The position numbers were made by a program, and so were the translations under genes. Positions 24,201 to 32,284 of a DNA stretch of 64,000 nt are shown here, one piece after another. Source of the stretch: Ridgeia piscesae (taxonomy: Eukaryota; Annelida; Polychaeta; Sabellida; Siboglinidae); the NCBI GenBank assembly GCA_025642075.2, contig JAODUO010000041.1, positions 542,501-606,500 on the forward strand. The letters are read 5' to 3'. The number at the start of each line of letters is the position of its first letter. Within the stretch, counting starts at the first letter, position 1. The notes beneath the pieces were generated by a model. It ran no database searches, had not been told where the DNA came from, and was given only the letters and a program-made list of their open reading frames with translations.

Positions 24201-26188
24201 TTTCCGTGAAAATGTAGCATAAACTATTAATTATCTTGAACTTGGATGAGTCACTTTTCTGTGAAAAATATGGCAAAAATAGCTCCTTTCGTATACAGCA
24301 TGACATACCGGGGTATGTCTATTAATACTTGCAATTTAGTCAGTCCTCATTTGACAAACGTTGCTTGGGTAGCCACAACTGTTTACTGCGAATGGTGAGA
24401 CTAAGTGTTCTGGCAATGATTGCAGACAACCCTACAGCATCTTGACAACCCTCTGTCCCGGCGCATCTGTGACATCATTGAGAAGGTCAGATCGCAACGA
24501 CATAGATATATGAAGGTGAGACACTGCGACACACCTTAGTTTCTGTGCTGTCCACTGATACTGATGACCCCTGTCTAATGGCCACTCCACAGTGGTGACT
24601 GAACCACCAATACTCACCTGACCCCGATTGTACTTTGTTATGAGATAATGATGATGAACATTAATAATGATGAACATTAATGATATATATGTGTGTGTAT
24701 GCCTGTCAAATATTACATGTTCTGTCCTGTTATACTGCCAACCTCTGTCTAGTAACCACTCCATTAGTACTAGCAATCCCGTCTAATCTCCATTCTACAG
24801 TTGTGACCAGTTGTGTATTTAGGAGAGAATATTGGCCAGTGTACAACATTCTTGCTGCAGCTATATATTAACACAAACTGATGGGTGATTAAGCTTGTCC
24901 AGCTTTGTTGAGATTTATTATAGATATTTTATGTAATATGTCTTGTAGTCCCTAAATGGTGATGCTATTTTTTCCATGATATATGTTCGTAATTAAGATC
25001 ACAGAATTAAGAATTGTGGTATGGAGAAAGTGACAAATTTAACTGATGCTGCTAGGCTAGTGCGGGGCTTAAAATTTGTTTAGCCAATTTGGCTAAAGGT
25101 CAGAAATTTCTTTAGCCAAATGAGATTTTCTTTAGCCATTGTTTTTAAGTCAAAGCACAATGTAATATTATATAGAATGCTGTACATTATCCACTACAAA
25201 ACACATAATATTTATTACCTAAACATTAACAACACGATTAGCAATAACAGCATATAAAACAAACTATATACTTGTAATATAATTAAAAAGAAATTTTTTC
25301 AACCATAACAAAAGCTGAATAACAGTTAAGAATTTTGCAAATACCCAAAATTAATGGGACATCTTTGATCTATAAAAGTTGAAAGATAACAAGGCTGTCT
25401 AATTTAGAAAAATCTCTAGATGCTGTATATAAATGATAAAACATGTTTTTGACATGCATCTTTCTCTCTGTAATGTGTTCTGGTTATAAGACTTGTCAAA
25501 TATACATGAATCAACAATATATTGATATTTTGTTGAATATTTACCAGACGGCACATCGATTATTTAATGGTCATGCCATGTGACTGCGTTGACACTGAGC
25601 GATAATAGGGAATCTGTCAGTTACATCGTTGGGTACTCGACTCAGATTTGTACCTAGTGTCATCCAGCAGGTCCCCATTGTCCAGGCAATACAATTCTTA
25701 ATTAATTTAAGCCATGCTATTGTCTCTAAGTCCATAAGGGAGTAAGTGACCTGTTGTTTACCCTGCTTGGCACATCACGCTGACTGGTTATTTGGGTCGG
25801 TATGATGTGTGATCGTTTAGGCAGCTTCAACAGAACCTGGCGGTGAATAACTCAGTCATGTACTGCTGATAACGTCAATAATAAAGACCAACATAACATT
25901 TCGCCATAGTATTTCGGCAGAAGAGTTTTATTTTCACCAAATAGCAAACCGTTTCACCTCATTAGCGATCGACAGCGCTAGCCTAGTGCTGAGGCCACGT
26001 CAACCATCTGACAGACGGATGTTTTAGATATTGTTTTGGTTTTGCAGTTGACAATTGTGCGGCAACGGGACAAGCTGGAGCCGCTGTTCCAGCAGTACCT
26101 GATGGAGGACCGCTCCTCCAACGGCTCCGCGTCCTACGTCGACTACCTGTGCCACATCCACAAGGAGATCCGTAATCTGCTCAGCTAA
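4167..26188 (+). CDS. Sec24CD: Sec24C/D-type COPII coat cargo-adaptor subunit (22 coding exons)
   Basis: Sec24 pairs with Sec23 in the inner COPII coat. It binds cargo export signals at ER exit sites on the cytosolic face. I joined 22 exons at GT-AG junctions; every phase agrees and the total is 1,213 residues plus a stop, longer than vertebrate SEC24C/D (about 1,030-1,090) because of an expanded N-terminus. Domains in order: Pro/Gly/Met/Gln-rich tail (1-445), zinc finger with C543, C546, C565 and C568, trunk (about 619-862, starting [10 protein letters not shown]), beta-sandwich (about 868-955), helical region (about 962-1065, with ACYRKNC), gelsolin-like domain (about 1090-1165) and a C-terminal helix ending HKEIRNLLS. 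The C/D class rather than A/B is indicated by RLDPDQMPS followed by IQVIEDDR, and by PPLVTTDF. The start is the first ATG after an acceptor, beginning [15 protein letters not shown] single invertebrate C/D ancestor is likely; C versus D is not resolvable here. Confidence 0.96.
4961..5063 (+). CDS. Sec24CD: Sec24CD coding exon 2
   Basis: Flanked by TGTTCCAG and GTAATG. It completes an Ala codon and continues [19 protein letters not shown], in the low-complexity N-terminal tail (residues 59-92). Ends in phase 2. Confidence 0.85.
5426..5522 (+). CDS. Sec24CD: Sec24CD coding exon 3
   Basis: Acceptor TTGTTACAG, donor CAG then GTAATA. It encodes residues 93-125, including [18 protein letters not shown], part of the Pro/Gln-rich disordered tail. 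Ends in phase 0. Confidence 0.85.
5959..6009 (+). CDS. Sec24CD: Sec24CD coding exon 4 (51-bp microexon)
   Basis: Acceptor TTATTTCAG, donor CCT then GTAAAT. It encodes 17 residues, [17 protein letters not shown]. The PGQMG and PRP elements recur at the start of exon 5, so the two exons may descend from a local duplication. Both boundaries are phase 0, so it could be skipped without a frameshift. Confidence 0.78.
6483..7400 (+). CDS. Sec24CD: Sec24CD coding exon 5, carrying the GPPMSNA repeat
   Basis: Acceptor TCTCTCACAG, donor GTT then GTAAGT; 918 bp, phase 0 at both ends. It encodes residues 143-448. Residues about 187-340 are around 17-18 tandem copies of a degenerate heptad, consensus GPPMSNA. 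A Pro/Gln/Gly-rich stretch follows, then [10 protein letters not shown], the conserved Sec24C/D lead-in to the folded core. Confidence 0.9.
6615..7075 (+). repeat. 21-bp coding minisatellite in Sec24CD exon 5
   Basis: About 17-18 imperfect 21-bp units encode the heptad GPPMSNA with variants such as [14 protein letters not shown] and GPPMSYA. Because the unit is a multiple of three, copy-number change would preserve frame. The antisense strand is also open through it, as expected from the repeat and not from a gene. Confidence 0.9.
7829..7937 (+). CDS. Sec24CD: Sec24CD coding exon 6
   Basis: Acceptor GTGTTTTAG, donor CAAG then GTATGT. It encodes residues 449-484. [12 protein letters not shown] and [14 protein letters not shown] are diagnostic of the Sec24C/D class. 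Ends in phase 1. Confidence 0.95.
8444..8571 (+). CDS. Sec24CD: Sec24CD coding exon 7
   Basis: Acceptor GATGATGCAG, donor GAG then GTCAGT. It encodes residues 485-527: [20 protein letters not shown], then a segment lining the start of the folded core. Ends in phase 0. Confidence 0.95.
9194..9332 (+). CDS. Sec24CD: Sec24CD coding exon 8 (zinc finger)
   Basis: Acceptor GTGTTTACAG, donor GAAG then GTAGGA. It encodes residues 528-573 with the Sec23/Sec24 zinc finger, CNRC followed 18 residues later by CNFC (C543, C546, C565, C568). Ends in phase 1. Confidence 0.97.
9939..10054 (+). CDS. Sec24CD: Sec24CD coding exon 9
   Basis: Acceptor TGTTTCAG, donor CGG then GTAGGT. It encodes residues 574-612, [20 protein letters not shown] through ATKDYCR, which links the zinc finger to the trunk domain. 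Ends in phase 0. Confidence 0.97.
10433..11054. repeat. (ACAT)n microsatellite in Sec24CD intron 9
   Basis: About 620 bp of nearly pure tetranucleotide repeat, interrupted only near 10616-10628 and 10894-10896. Reading frames through it give Tyr-Ile-His-Thr or Met-Tyr-Val-Cys repeats and are not genes. Confidence 0.97.
11248..11279. repeat. (TA)n microsatellite in intron 9
   Basis: Simple dinucleotide tract about 200 bp upstream of exon 10. Confidence 0.9.
11481..11608 (+). CDS. Sec24CD: Sec24CD coding exon 10 (trunk domain start)
   Basis: Acceptor TGCTTGTAG, donor CCTAA then GTAAGC. It encodes residues 613-654, including [20 protein letters not shown], the first strand and helix of the vWA-like trunk. 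Ends in phase 2. Confidence 0.97.
12209..12264. repeat. (TA)n microsatellite in intron 10
   Basis: About 55 bp of (TA)n, about 155 bp upstream of the exon 11 acceptor. Confidence 0.9.
12420..12498 (+). CDS. Sec24CD: Sec24CD coding exon 11
   Basis: Acceptor TTTGTTTTAG, donor AAG then GTAATT. It encodes residues 655-681, including [20 protein letters not shown] of the trunk. Ends in phase 0. Confidence 0.97.
12919..13031 (+). CDS. Sec24CD: Sec24CD coding exon 12
   Basis: Acceptor ATGTTCCAG, donor ACAG then GTAAGT. It encodes residues 682-718, including [20 protein letters not shown] and LLDGFMV of the trunk. Ends in phase 2. The intron that follows holds the 21-bp minisatellite. Confidence 0.97.
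13195..14470. repeat. 21-bp minisatellite filling Sec24CD intron 12
   Basis: Units share the core CCTCCTCATGTCCAGTCAT with a two-base prefix. Variation is mostly TCC/TGC, CAT/CGT, CAG followed by TCAT or CCAT, and GCC/ACC. The first 240 bp are degenerate; 13433-14468 is a regular array of about 49 units ending only 25 bases before the exon 13 acceptor. Several frames on both strands are open because the unit is 21 bp. Confidence 0.95.
14495..14705 (+). CDS. Sec24CD: Sec24CD coding exon 13
   Basis: Acceptor TTGGTTGCAG, donor AAG then GTGAGT. It encodes residues 719-789, with [16 protein letters not shown] and [15 protein letters not shown], hallmark Sec24 trunk motifs. Ends in phase 0. Its frame is also open backwards through the preceding intron repeat. 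Confidence 0.97.
15270..15440 (+). CDS. Sec24CD: Sec24CD coding exon 14
   Basis: Acceptor CTGTTGTAG, donor CAG then GTGAGT. It encodes 57 residues (790-846), with [20 protein letters not shown] and [13 protein letters not shown] of the trunk. Phase 0 at both ends. Confidence 0.97.
15751..15847 (+). CDS. Sec24CD: Sec24CD coding exon 15
   Basis: Acceptor ATCTCTGCAG, donor ACAG then GTGGGT. It encodes residues 847-878, ending [12 protein letters not shown], the trunk to beta-sandwich junction. Ends in phase 1. Confidence 0.97.
16024..16096. mobile_element. Small inverted-repeat element (MITE-like) in intron 15
   Basis: GCGCCTCGCTATAACGCGG at 16029-16047 is the near-perfect reverse complement of 16071-16090 (one extra base), separated by 23 bases. 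The outer sequence ACAGTCGCGCCTCGCTATAA resembles pogo/Tigger-type transposon ends. A diverged reverse-orientation copy lies at 32890-32931. Outer limits are unclear. Confidence 0.5.
16097..17235. other. Remainder of Sec24CD intron 15
   Basis: AT-rich intron with short T-runs. I see no gene, exon or clear repeat apart from the inverted-repeat element at its start. Confidence 0.6.
17236..17520 (+). CDS. Sec24CD: Sec24CD coding exon 16 (beta-sandwich)
   Basis: Acceptor TTGCTTGCAG, donor CAAG then GTCAGT. It encodes residues 879-973: [40 protein letters not shown] and [16 protein letters not shown], the beta-sandwich and first helices. Ends in phase 1. Confidence 0.97.
17756..17950 (+). CDS. 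Sec24CD: Sec24CD coding exon 17 (helical domain)
   Basis: Acceptor AATATTGCAG, donor GGAG then GTGAGC. It encodes residues 974-1038, with [20 protein letters not shown] and [17 protein letters not shown], the strongest Sec24 signature in the protein. Ends in phase 1. Confidence 0.97.
18760..18863 (+). CDS. Sec24CD: Sec24CD coding exon 18
   Basis: Acceptor TTATTTGCAG, donor CTT then GTAAGT. It encodes residues 1039-1073, [17 protein letters not shown] through FFYPRLLPL, the end of the helical domain. Ends in phase 0. The next intron holds the 31-bp array. Confidence 0.96.
19122..22612. repeat. 31-bp minisatellite array in Sec24CD intron 18 (about 112 copies)
   Basis: The unit contains CTAAGTTCATATCACTGCAG then CAGAGGAACRT. 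Most variation is at one site, CGTCT versus CATCT, plus sporadic GTGG for GAGG. The middle (about 20,440-21,560) is almost uniformly CGTCT, while the ends mix variants and small indels. One unit near 20,345-20,372 is disrupted by unrelated sequence. Each unit carries a CTGCAG site. Confidence 0.97.
22826..22913 (+). CDS. Sec24CD: Sec24CD coding exon 19
   Basis: Acceptor GTCTTTCAG, donor CTCG then GTTAGT. It encodes residues 1074-1102, with [19 protein letters not shown] leading into the gelsolin-like domain. Ends in phase 1. Confidence 0.95.
23692..23795 (+). CDS. Sec24CD: Sec24CD coding exon 20 (gelsolin-like domain)
   Basis: Acceptor CGTTGTTGCAG, donor AAG then GTAGGT. It encodes residues 1103-1137, [20 protein letters not shown] then GVFGVQS. 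Ends in phase 0. Confidence 0.96.
24426..24515 (+). CDS. Sec24CD: Sec24CD coding exon 21
   Basis: Acceptor TGATTGCAG, donor AAG then GTGAGA. It encodes 30 residues (1138-1167), [20 protein letters not shown] and RYMK, the end of the gelsolin-like domain. Phase 0 at both ends. Confidence 0.96.
24516..26047. other. Sec24CD intron 21
   Basis: AT-rich intron without coding potential. It contains a perfect palindrome, TTTAGCCAATTTGGCTAAA at 25079-25097, followed by two more TTTAGCCA motifs. That suggests a small repeat-derived segment of unknown type. Confidence 0.5.
26048..26188 (+). CDS. Sec24CD: Sec24CD coding exon 22 with stop codon
   Basis: Acceptor TTTTGCAG. It encodes residues 1168-1213 then TAA at 26186-26188. 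[39 protein letters not shown] matches the conserved Sec24 C-terminus. Confidence 0.97.
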   Translation: MTIVRQRDKLEPLFQQYLMEDRSSNGSASYVDYLCHIHKEIRNLLS

Positions 26189-27260
26189 AGTCAGCTGTGG
26201 CAGTATGTGTTCCACGGGTGTGGAGAAGCGCTGATTGGACACATGAATTTACCTAGGAAATTGCACCCGTGTTGATGTGCATCTCTGACGTCGCTGCTTT
26301 GTTGATGAGATAACACGAGATGGTCTGTTGTCCAGTGTCGACTAAGTATGTTAAACGGCAGTGGATCTAGGTGTGTAGGGGTTGTTACTTTGATGATGTC
26401 GTGAACGATGCATTGAGAGGACAGGTGTGGTTCACTTGTTCCTGCATTTGTGTTGTCTGTTATGCCGAGTTGAGAGTGCAGTGCAGCAGACGAGATAGCA
26501 GCATTCACTCTGTAACCTCTGCAGCCGTTATCATTCGATTTTATAATTACACTCCAGTCGAGATAATGAGTTTTAGATAGCTTGCAATGATACGCATGCG
26601 CGCACCAGTAGCGACAAGCAGTCATCGAGTGTTGTGCAGGGAGACTTTGAACAATGTACAGTACATGAATACGCAAATACTGTACAAACATACATGCGAG
26701 CAATAAAATGTGTTATAACAATGTTGTGCAAAACAAATATGCCAGTAGCAAGTTTGGCTAACAGTTTGGCCATGGATTGTGTGCAGGTGCACCAGTGATT
26801 TACAACAAGTTTCCAAGTATCCTTGCAACAGGTAATATGACGAATGTTTTATATGCTCTTATAGAATCATTATTTCTATATATAAATAATATTACCTAGT
26901 AGGTGGCACTGGCTCATGTTGTATATACACTGGAGATGCTGTGAAAGATACACAGAAAGGCATTCTACATACAAGGGTAAATATTTCTGACGTTCTGCTT
27001 GCTATGTTTAGCACATGACATTTCAAAGGCTATGGGATTGAAAGGAAGTAAATTTACATTATGCTGTTAATGGGTCGTATTTATTTGTGTTTGGCAAATT
27101 TGGTGTTGCACATCTATGACATGTGCAGCTTTTAATGTATGAAACTATATAGCATTTCTTCATACTGATGACTTCAATTGAGGTAATCTGCCTGGAAAAC
27201 TGTTACTCGATTGAGCATTTTGAATGCGACGAATTACAATAAATATATGTGATAATCTGG
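26189..27260 (+). other. Sec24CD 3' untranslated region with two candidate poly(A) signals
   Basis: AATAAA occurs at 26702-26707 and 27238-27243, about 0.5 and 1.05 kb after the stop codon. The second lies in AT-rich DNA followed by a TGT-rich stretch, as expected near cleavage sites. Which signal is used cannot be decided from sequence. No other coding potential is seen here. Confidence 0.5.
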
Positions 27261-28497
27261 TTGTATTTTTCTGGATGAATATAAACTAACCTGTTGTCAG
27301 CATTGGACTTTGAAATGTTTGTGACATTTGCTTCTTAATTTATTGTATATGGTAAACTAATTTAATTTAAATCTGTAGAAATTGTCATTATTTCAGAAAT
27401 AGCAAAAAAATTCAGTTATTGTGCCTTATTTAACTGCTTTCATAACGTTACAATGAACTTTTATGTCGCATTCTGGCATGCCATGGCTAGCATGTTCAAT
27501 TTTACTCTACTAACAAAAAAGGGTTGCTTGCAGTATTTATGTGCATTATACTACTAATATATACTTTTACAGCAATAAGGTGCTGAAGCAATCAAATGAA
27601 ATGGAGAAAAAAATGGCCAAAAACAGTTAGATTTGTAATCTTTTATGAGAAAATATCTGCTATATTTACATAAAAATCTTAATATGTTACTTGAATAATG
27701 TATTTCTTACACACACGTGCCAGCACACATGCACATATTCAGAGACATAAATTATATTTTGCTAAATTGTACAACTGATGCATGTTCATTCATGGTAGTG
27801 GGTCTAACAACTTATAGTGCCTTGCTGTCTATACACTTGTACCTGACCACAACTAGTTCCTGACCATTGCTGATTCCTGACCAACACAAGTGTATTATCA
27901 CCACAGATGACTGACCACAATTAATGTTTGACAACATAATACATCACCAAACTTGCATTGTTCTTTCTGAAAAGTTGCAATCCTCTATTGGTAATGTCTC
28001 CTGGTTGTCGAGGTGGCGACATTGTTTTGAATTAATTTGTTAGGAAAATAAAGTCTCATGTCTGGCTTTATCTGACCAAAAATAATCAATATATTAGCAT
28101 TTTAATAATTTCAAATACTGCCAATACCTGCTAGCCCCATCCAGCTAGCCTGCTTGATCTATTATACACATTTCTCACACAAAAGTCTATTTCAAATATC
28201 ACTAGTTTAAAGGTATCACATTACAACACACAGCAACACAAAAATCAACAGTACTCTGACTCCTGAATCAACCGAATAAAGAAACAATGGATAAGAACAC
28301 ATTCATTTTATATTTGCAGCCAATAGAAAATGTTTTTATACTGTCTCCGTACGTGGAACATCAATTTTGTTCCAATCCAGTGATGGATTTTTTAATATCG
28401 GTGAGTTCTGCAAAGTAGAGACTATGCGGATGACAAGCGTTTATTTATTGTTATGTATTGGAAAATCTAATGCAGTTGTACAAGCAACATTTGCTAG
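27261..28497. other. Intergenic DNA between Sec24CD and the LINE
   Basis: AT-rich DNA with no recognisable gene or array. A short degenerate repetition of CTGACCA-containing phrases is seen at 27,840-27,920. Confidence 0.5.
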
Positions 28498-31306
28498 ACA
28501 ACATATCGTATCAGTGCAACAGAGTCATGGTTAGACCCCTCAGTTAAAAACGGAGAAATTTTCCCAGAACACTTTAATGTTTTTAGAAAAGACAGGGAAA
28601 CAAGCACCACTGGAGGGGGGGTATTCCAAATATCCAAAGCTGATCTCATCACAACTCATCTAACAAACTTAAACACTAACAGTGAGAGCATTTGGACAGA
28701 AACTGAAATAAAAGGAATGAAACCCATAATCATATGCACCTTCTATCGTGCCCCACATGACTCTCAAGGAACTCAAATTGAAGAACTAGATCTATCTCTA
28801 TCTAAATTAGGAAACAAAATAAACACACATAATGTCATAATTACCGGCGATTTCAATCTTCCTAACATAAACTGGGAAAATCACCATGTCACACCTAACA
28901 GTGGATATAGTACAGTTGCTGCCAACAAACTAATCTCCCTTGTAGAGGAACATGGACTAATCCAACATGTCAATGAACCCACACGTAAACAAGGAAATGC
29001 CAACAATATCCTAGATCTTGTCTTCACAAATAAACCTGGGTTAATAAAGAAACTAAATGTAGTAGACGGCATAGCAGACCACAACACAATTATCATTGAT
29101 GTAAATATCTCACCCAAACGCAAACATCGCCCCAAACGAAAAATTTTCATCAGAAATAAAGCTGACCACCTTAACATCCAGAAATCTCTCGATGACTTCA
29201 CACATGAATACTTCTCTTTAAACCAAAACATGACAGTCAATGACAAATGGAACCTTATTTCAACAAAAATCATCAACATTATGAAACACTATGTACCAGT
29301 CCGTCTTACAACTTCCAGATACAACCTTCCCTGGTTCAATAAAGACTTGAAAAAAATGTGCAAAAGAAAGAAACGATTATATAAGAAAGCAAAAATATCT
29401 AGAAATCCAGAAGACTGGCAAGAGTTTTGTAACATCAGGAAAGACATGCACAAACACCTTCGTTCTGCTAGACTGTCCTATATAAATCAATTCCTAACAA
29501 CTGCAATAACAGACAAACCGAAAGCATTCTGGAGTTTCATTTCCAAACTTAGACAAGATAACCAGGGTATTGGGGACCTCAACATTGCGGGAAACATAAT
29601 TAGCGATGACAAGCAAAAAGCAGAAGCCTTAGGCAATCAGTTCAAAAGTGTCTTCACATATGAAGGAAATTCCAAGCTGCCAAATCTGAATGACAGCCCA
29701 CATGGAAAAATACCCGAATTAACAATTTCACTTAAAGGAGTACATGACCAACTATCAAAAATTAACACCTCTAAATCGCAAGGACCAGATGGCATTCCAC
29801 CATGGTTTCTAAACAGATATGCCTACCACCTAACACCAATAATACATGATATCTTCCAATCATCAGTTGACTCTGGTCAAGTCCCCAAAGCCTGGAACGA
29901 AGCAAACATAACAGCAATTTTCAAGAAAGGAAACAGGGCAGAAACTTCAAACTACAGACCAATATCCTTAACACCTGTGATTTCTAAACTTCTTGAACAC
30001 ATAATTCATAGCCACATCATGAAACACCTTGAACAACATCACATCCTAACTGACCACCAACATGGTTTTCGTGCAAAAAGATCAACAGAAACTCAATTAA
30101 TTCAAACTGTCCATGACATAAGCAAATATCTAGATGAAAAGAAATCTGTAGACATGGCCATTCTAGACTTCACTAAAGCATTCGACAAAGTTCCACATAA
30201 AAGACTAATCCACAAACTAAAATACTATGGGATCACAGGCCCAATATCGTCATGGATAGAAAGCTTCCTTGCAGAAAGAACTCAACAGGTTGTAATAAAT
30301 GGATCAGCATCCAAACCAATTAAAGTCACCTCAGGGGTACCACAGGGAACCGTACTGGGGCCCTTACTTTTCTTACTGTACATAAATGATCTACCCAACA
30401 ATCTCACTTCAAACGTTCGCCTTTTTGCAGATGACTGCCTACTATATCAACCAATTAAATCAGACAATGACATTTCTCTCCTCCAAAATGATCTAATCAA
30501 ACTTGAAGAATGGCAAAACACCTGGCTTATGAAATTCAATCCCACCAAATGCTTCACAATGACATTAGCCTCAAGAAAACCGACACCAAATATTTACACC
30601 TTCTGTGGCCAACAACTTAAATCTGTTCAATCACATTGTTATCTTGGTGTACAAATATCAAATACATTAAATTGGACAGCACAATGCAACTCAGTCGCTA
30701 GGAAAGCACAACAGACTCTAGGAGTCATTAGGAGAAATCTAAATCAATGCCCAACCCACATTAAGTCAATAGCCTACACAACCCTTGTCCGACCAATACT
30801 TGAATATGCATCAGCATCATGGGATCCACACTGCCTAAAACATATTAAAACCTTAGAAAGAATCCAAAGACAAGCTGCCAGATTTTGTACACATAACTAT
30901 TCTAGAAAACCAGGAACAGTAACCCAACTTTTTAAAGACCTCCAGTGGGACACCCTCCAAACAAGAAGAAAAATTAAAAGACTTAGCATAATATACAAAA
31001 TGGAACATAACCTTATAGATATCCCGCTAGATCACTATATCCAACACAACACTAGAACCTCACGTAAACATGACAGTCAGTTCTTGCAAATTAGATACTC
31101 TGCAAACATATTTGGAAGCAGCTTCTTCCCAGCAACAATTAAGGAATGGAATTCTCTCCCCTCAAACACTGTCTCAAGTAAATCACTAAAATCATTTCAG
31201 AATAGTTTAATCCAACATTTTAACAATTAAGTCAGATGACCCACCATGCGCACTGGCGTGATGTGTCCCTAGGACATTTTGCCAGTTAAGATACAGATAC
31301 AGATAG
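28498..31306 (+). mobile_element. 5'-truncated jockey/CR1-type LINE
   Basis: The element holds the distal endonuclease, the complete reverse transcriptase and a short 3' end. The reading frame is open from 28498, just after a TAG, with ISATESWLD matching the mid-endonuclease motif. The N-terminal half of the endonuclease is absent, so this is a typical 5'-truncated insertion. After the stop at 31228-31230 there are about 60 bases of 3' UTR, then a (GATACA)n-like tail at 31289-31306 instead of poly(A). No target-site duplication was evident. Confidence 0.85.
28717..31230 (+). CDS. LINE ORF2: endonuclease (partial) and reverse transcriptase
   Basis: The 837-residue reading from the first internal ATG makes cDNA from the element's RNA by target-primed reverse transcription. 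Visible motifs: endonuclease GDFN at 44-47 and ADHN; reverse transcriptase motif A DFTKAFDKVPH (D484), motif B SGVPQGTVLGPLLFLLYIND, and motif C FADD at 570-573. Downstream is the thumb-like region with YLGVQIS, LVRPILEYASASWDP and the terminal EWNSLPS segment. The frame extends upstream without ATG to 28498, about 911 codons in all. No stop or frameshift interrupts it, suggesting recent insertion. Missing 5' sequence makes autonomous activity unlikely. Clade assignment (jockey versus CR1) is not settled by eye. Confidence 0.88.
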   Translation: MKPIIICTFYRAPHDSQGTQIEELDLSLSKLGNKINTHNVIITGDFNLPNINWENHHVTPNSGYSTVAANKLISLVEEHGLIQHVNEPTRKQGNANNILDLVFTNKPGLIKKLNVVDGIADHNTIIIDVNISPKRKHRPKRKIFIRNKADHLNIQKSLDDFTHEYFSLNQNMTVNDKWNLISTKIINIMKHYVPVRLTTSRYNLPWFNKDLKKMCKRKKRLYKKAKISRNPEDWQEFCNIRKDMHKHLRSARLSYINQFLTTAITDKPKAFWSFISKLRQDNQGIGDLNIAGNIISDDKQKAEALGNQFKSVFTYEGNSKLPNLNDSPHGKIPELTISLKGVHDQLSKINTSKSQGPDGIPPWFLNRYAYHLTPIIHDIFQSSVDSGQVPKAWNEANITAIFKKGNRAETSNYRPISLTPVISKLLEHIIHSHIMKHLEQHHILTDHQHGFRAKRSTETQLIQTVHDISKYLDEKKSVDMAILDFTKAFDKVPHKRLIHKLKYYGITGPISSWIESFLAERTQQVVINGSASKPIKVTSGVPQGTVLGPLLFLLYINDLPNNLTSNVRLFADDCLLYQPIKSDNDISLLQNDLIKLEEWQNTWLMKFNPTKCFTMTLASRKPTPNIYTFCGQQLKSVQSHCYLGVQISNTLNWTAQCNSVARKAQQTLGVIRRNLNQCPTHIKSIAYTTLVRPILEYASASWDPHCLKHIKTLERIQRQAARFCTHNYSRKPGTVTQLFKDLQWDTLQTRRKIKRLSIIYKMEHNLIDIPLDHYIQHNTRTSRKHDSQFLQIRYSANIFGSSFFPATIKEWNSLPSNTVSSKSLKSFQNSLIQHFNN

Positions 31307-32140
31307 TGGACTTTCACCTATGCTGTATCGCAGTCAGTGGTGCCAGTGGTTTGATGCGGATAAGCCATGAACTAATAGCTCCTTTCGACCAAATGCACCC
31401 TGGGATAGTTTGGAGTAGCCATCTTGTTTATTTGCATGAAACCGAAGCTGAAAAATCGAAGGACAGCAGTTTATTGTACACACAGGATGAATGCCACTTC
31501 AGCTAAGTACTGTGTTTAACTTAGAATGTGATTATCTACCGAAAGTGACACCATCAACGCCAAATTATTATGTTTTTATACTAATATCGGACTTGCGCTT
31601 CGGGGTCACCAAGGAAGCCAACAACTTGACAAGCGGGCTACACCGCAGAACTAGCCGGAAATTGAAGAATGCCAATGTTTACACTATGCCAAATCATAAA
31701 CAACACACTTGAGGAAACGACACACTGCCGATATAATGACAGGAAGATACGTTAGGAAGCCGATGCCACTGGAAGTGTGAGTAACAGTTTTGGGTTTGTT
31801 GTTTTGTTTTCAGAAACAGTGGTGACACGGCTTGCTGCCAGCACAAGTTGTGTCAGGAAACATGCATGATATTAAGTTCCACAACTTGACGACATGTGGC
31901 AGCACCCTAGTTTCTCAACAGGACACCATGTGGCAACGCCTTTAGTCATTAAAATATCCCTGAAAAAAACTTTAAACACACTTAAGTGCATGATGATGAT
32001 AAGAATGTGCAACTGACCGGGGCGCTGCCTCTGTACTTGCCGGAACGATTGCCAGCTTGGGCGGAGTGAGTGCCGGAACATAAAATATCTTTGATCACTA
32101 TAATGGAACGTGTGTTGATCAGTATGGCGACAATGTGTAG
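31307..32140. other. Intergenic DNA downstream of the LINE
   Basis: No coding gene recognised. Composition is mixed, with short reading frames lacking family motifs. Confidence 0.5.
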
Positions 32141-32144
32141 AATA

Positions 32145-32284
32145 TAAGGTATATTTATGAGCGATGGAATGAGGGTGTGAGTGACGGAAATTAAGCCGAT
32201 GGCCCTAAATTGGCAACTTTTTATGGCTGTTCCATGTATTTAACATAACCCTATCGTTGTTCCGTCGCTCACAAATATATCTTA
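32145..32284. mobile_element. 140-bp MITE-like inverted-repeat element
   Basis: The left end, TAAGGTATATTTATGAGCGA then TGGAA, is the imperfect reverse complement of the right end, which read inverted is TAAGATATATTTGTGAGCGA then CGGAA. The arms are about 26 bp around an 85-bp centre. TA flanks both sides, consistent with insertion at TA. No coding capacity, as expected for a MITE. Confidence 0.6.

Noticed and set aside
24540..24830. Possible duplicated segment with CTGTCTAATGGCCACTCC and CTGTCTAGTAACCACTCC
   Set aside because: Similarity is limited to about 20-30 bases and no boundaries could be set.
25079..25140. Palindrome TTTAGCCAATTTGGCTAAA as a regulatory site
   Set aside because: It is followed by decayed copies of the same phrase, which fits a repeat remnant better than a binding site; no further support.
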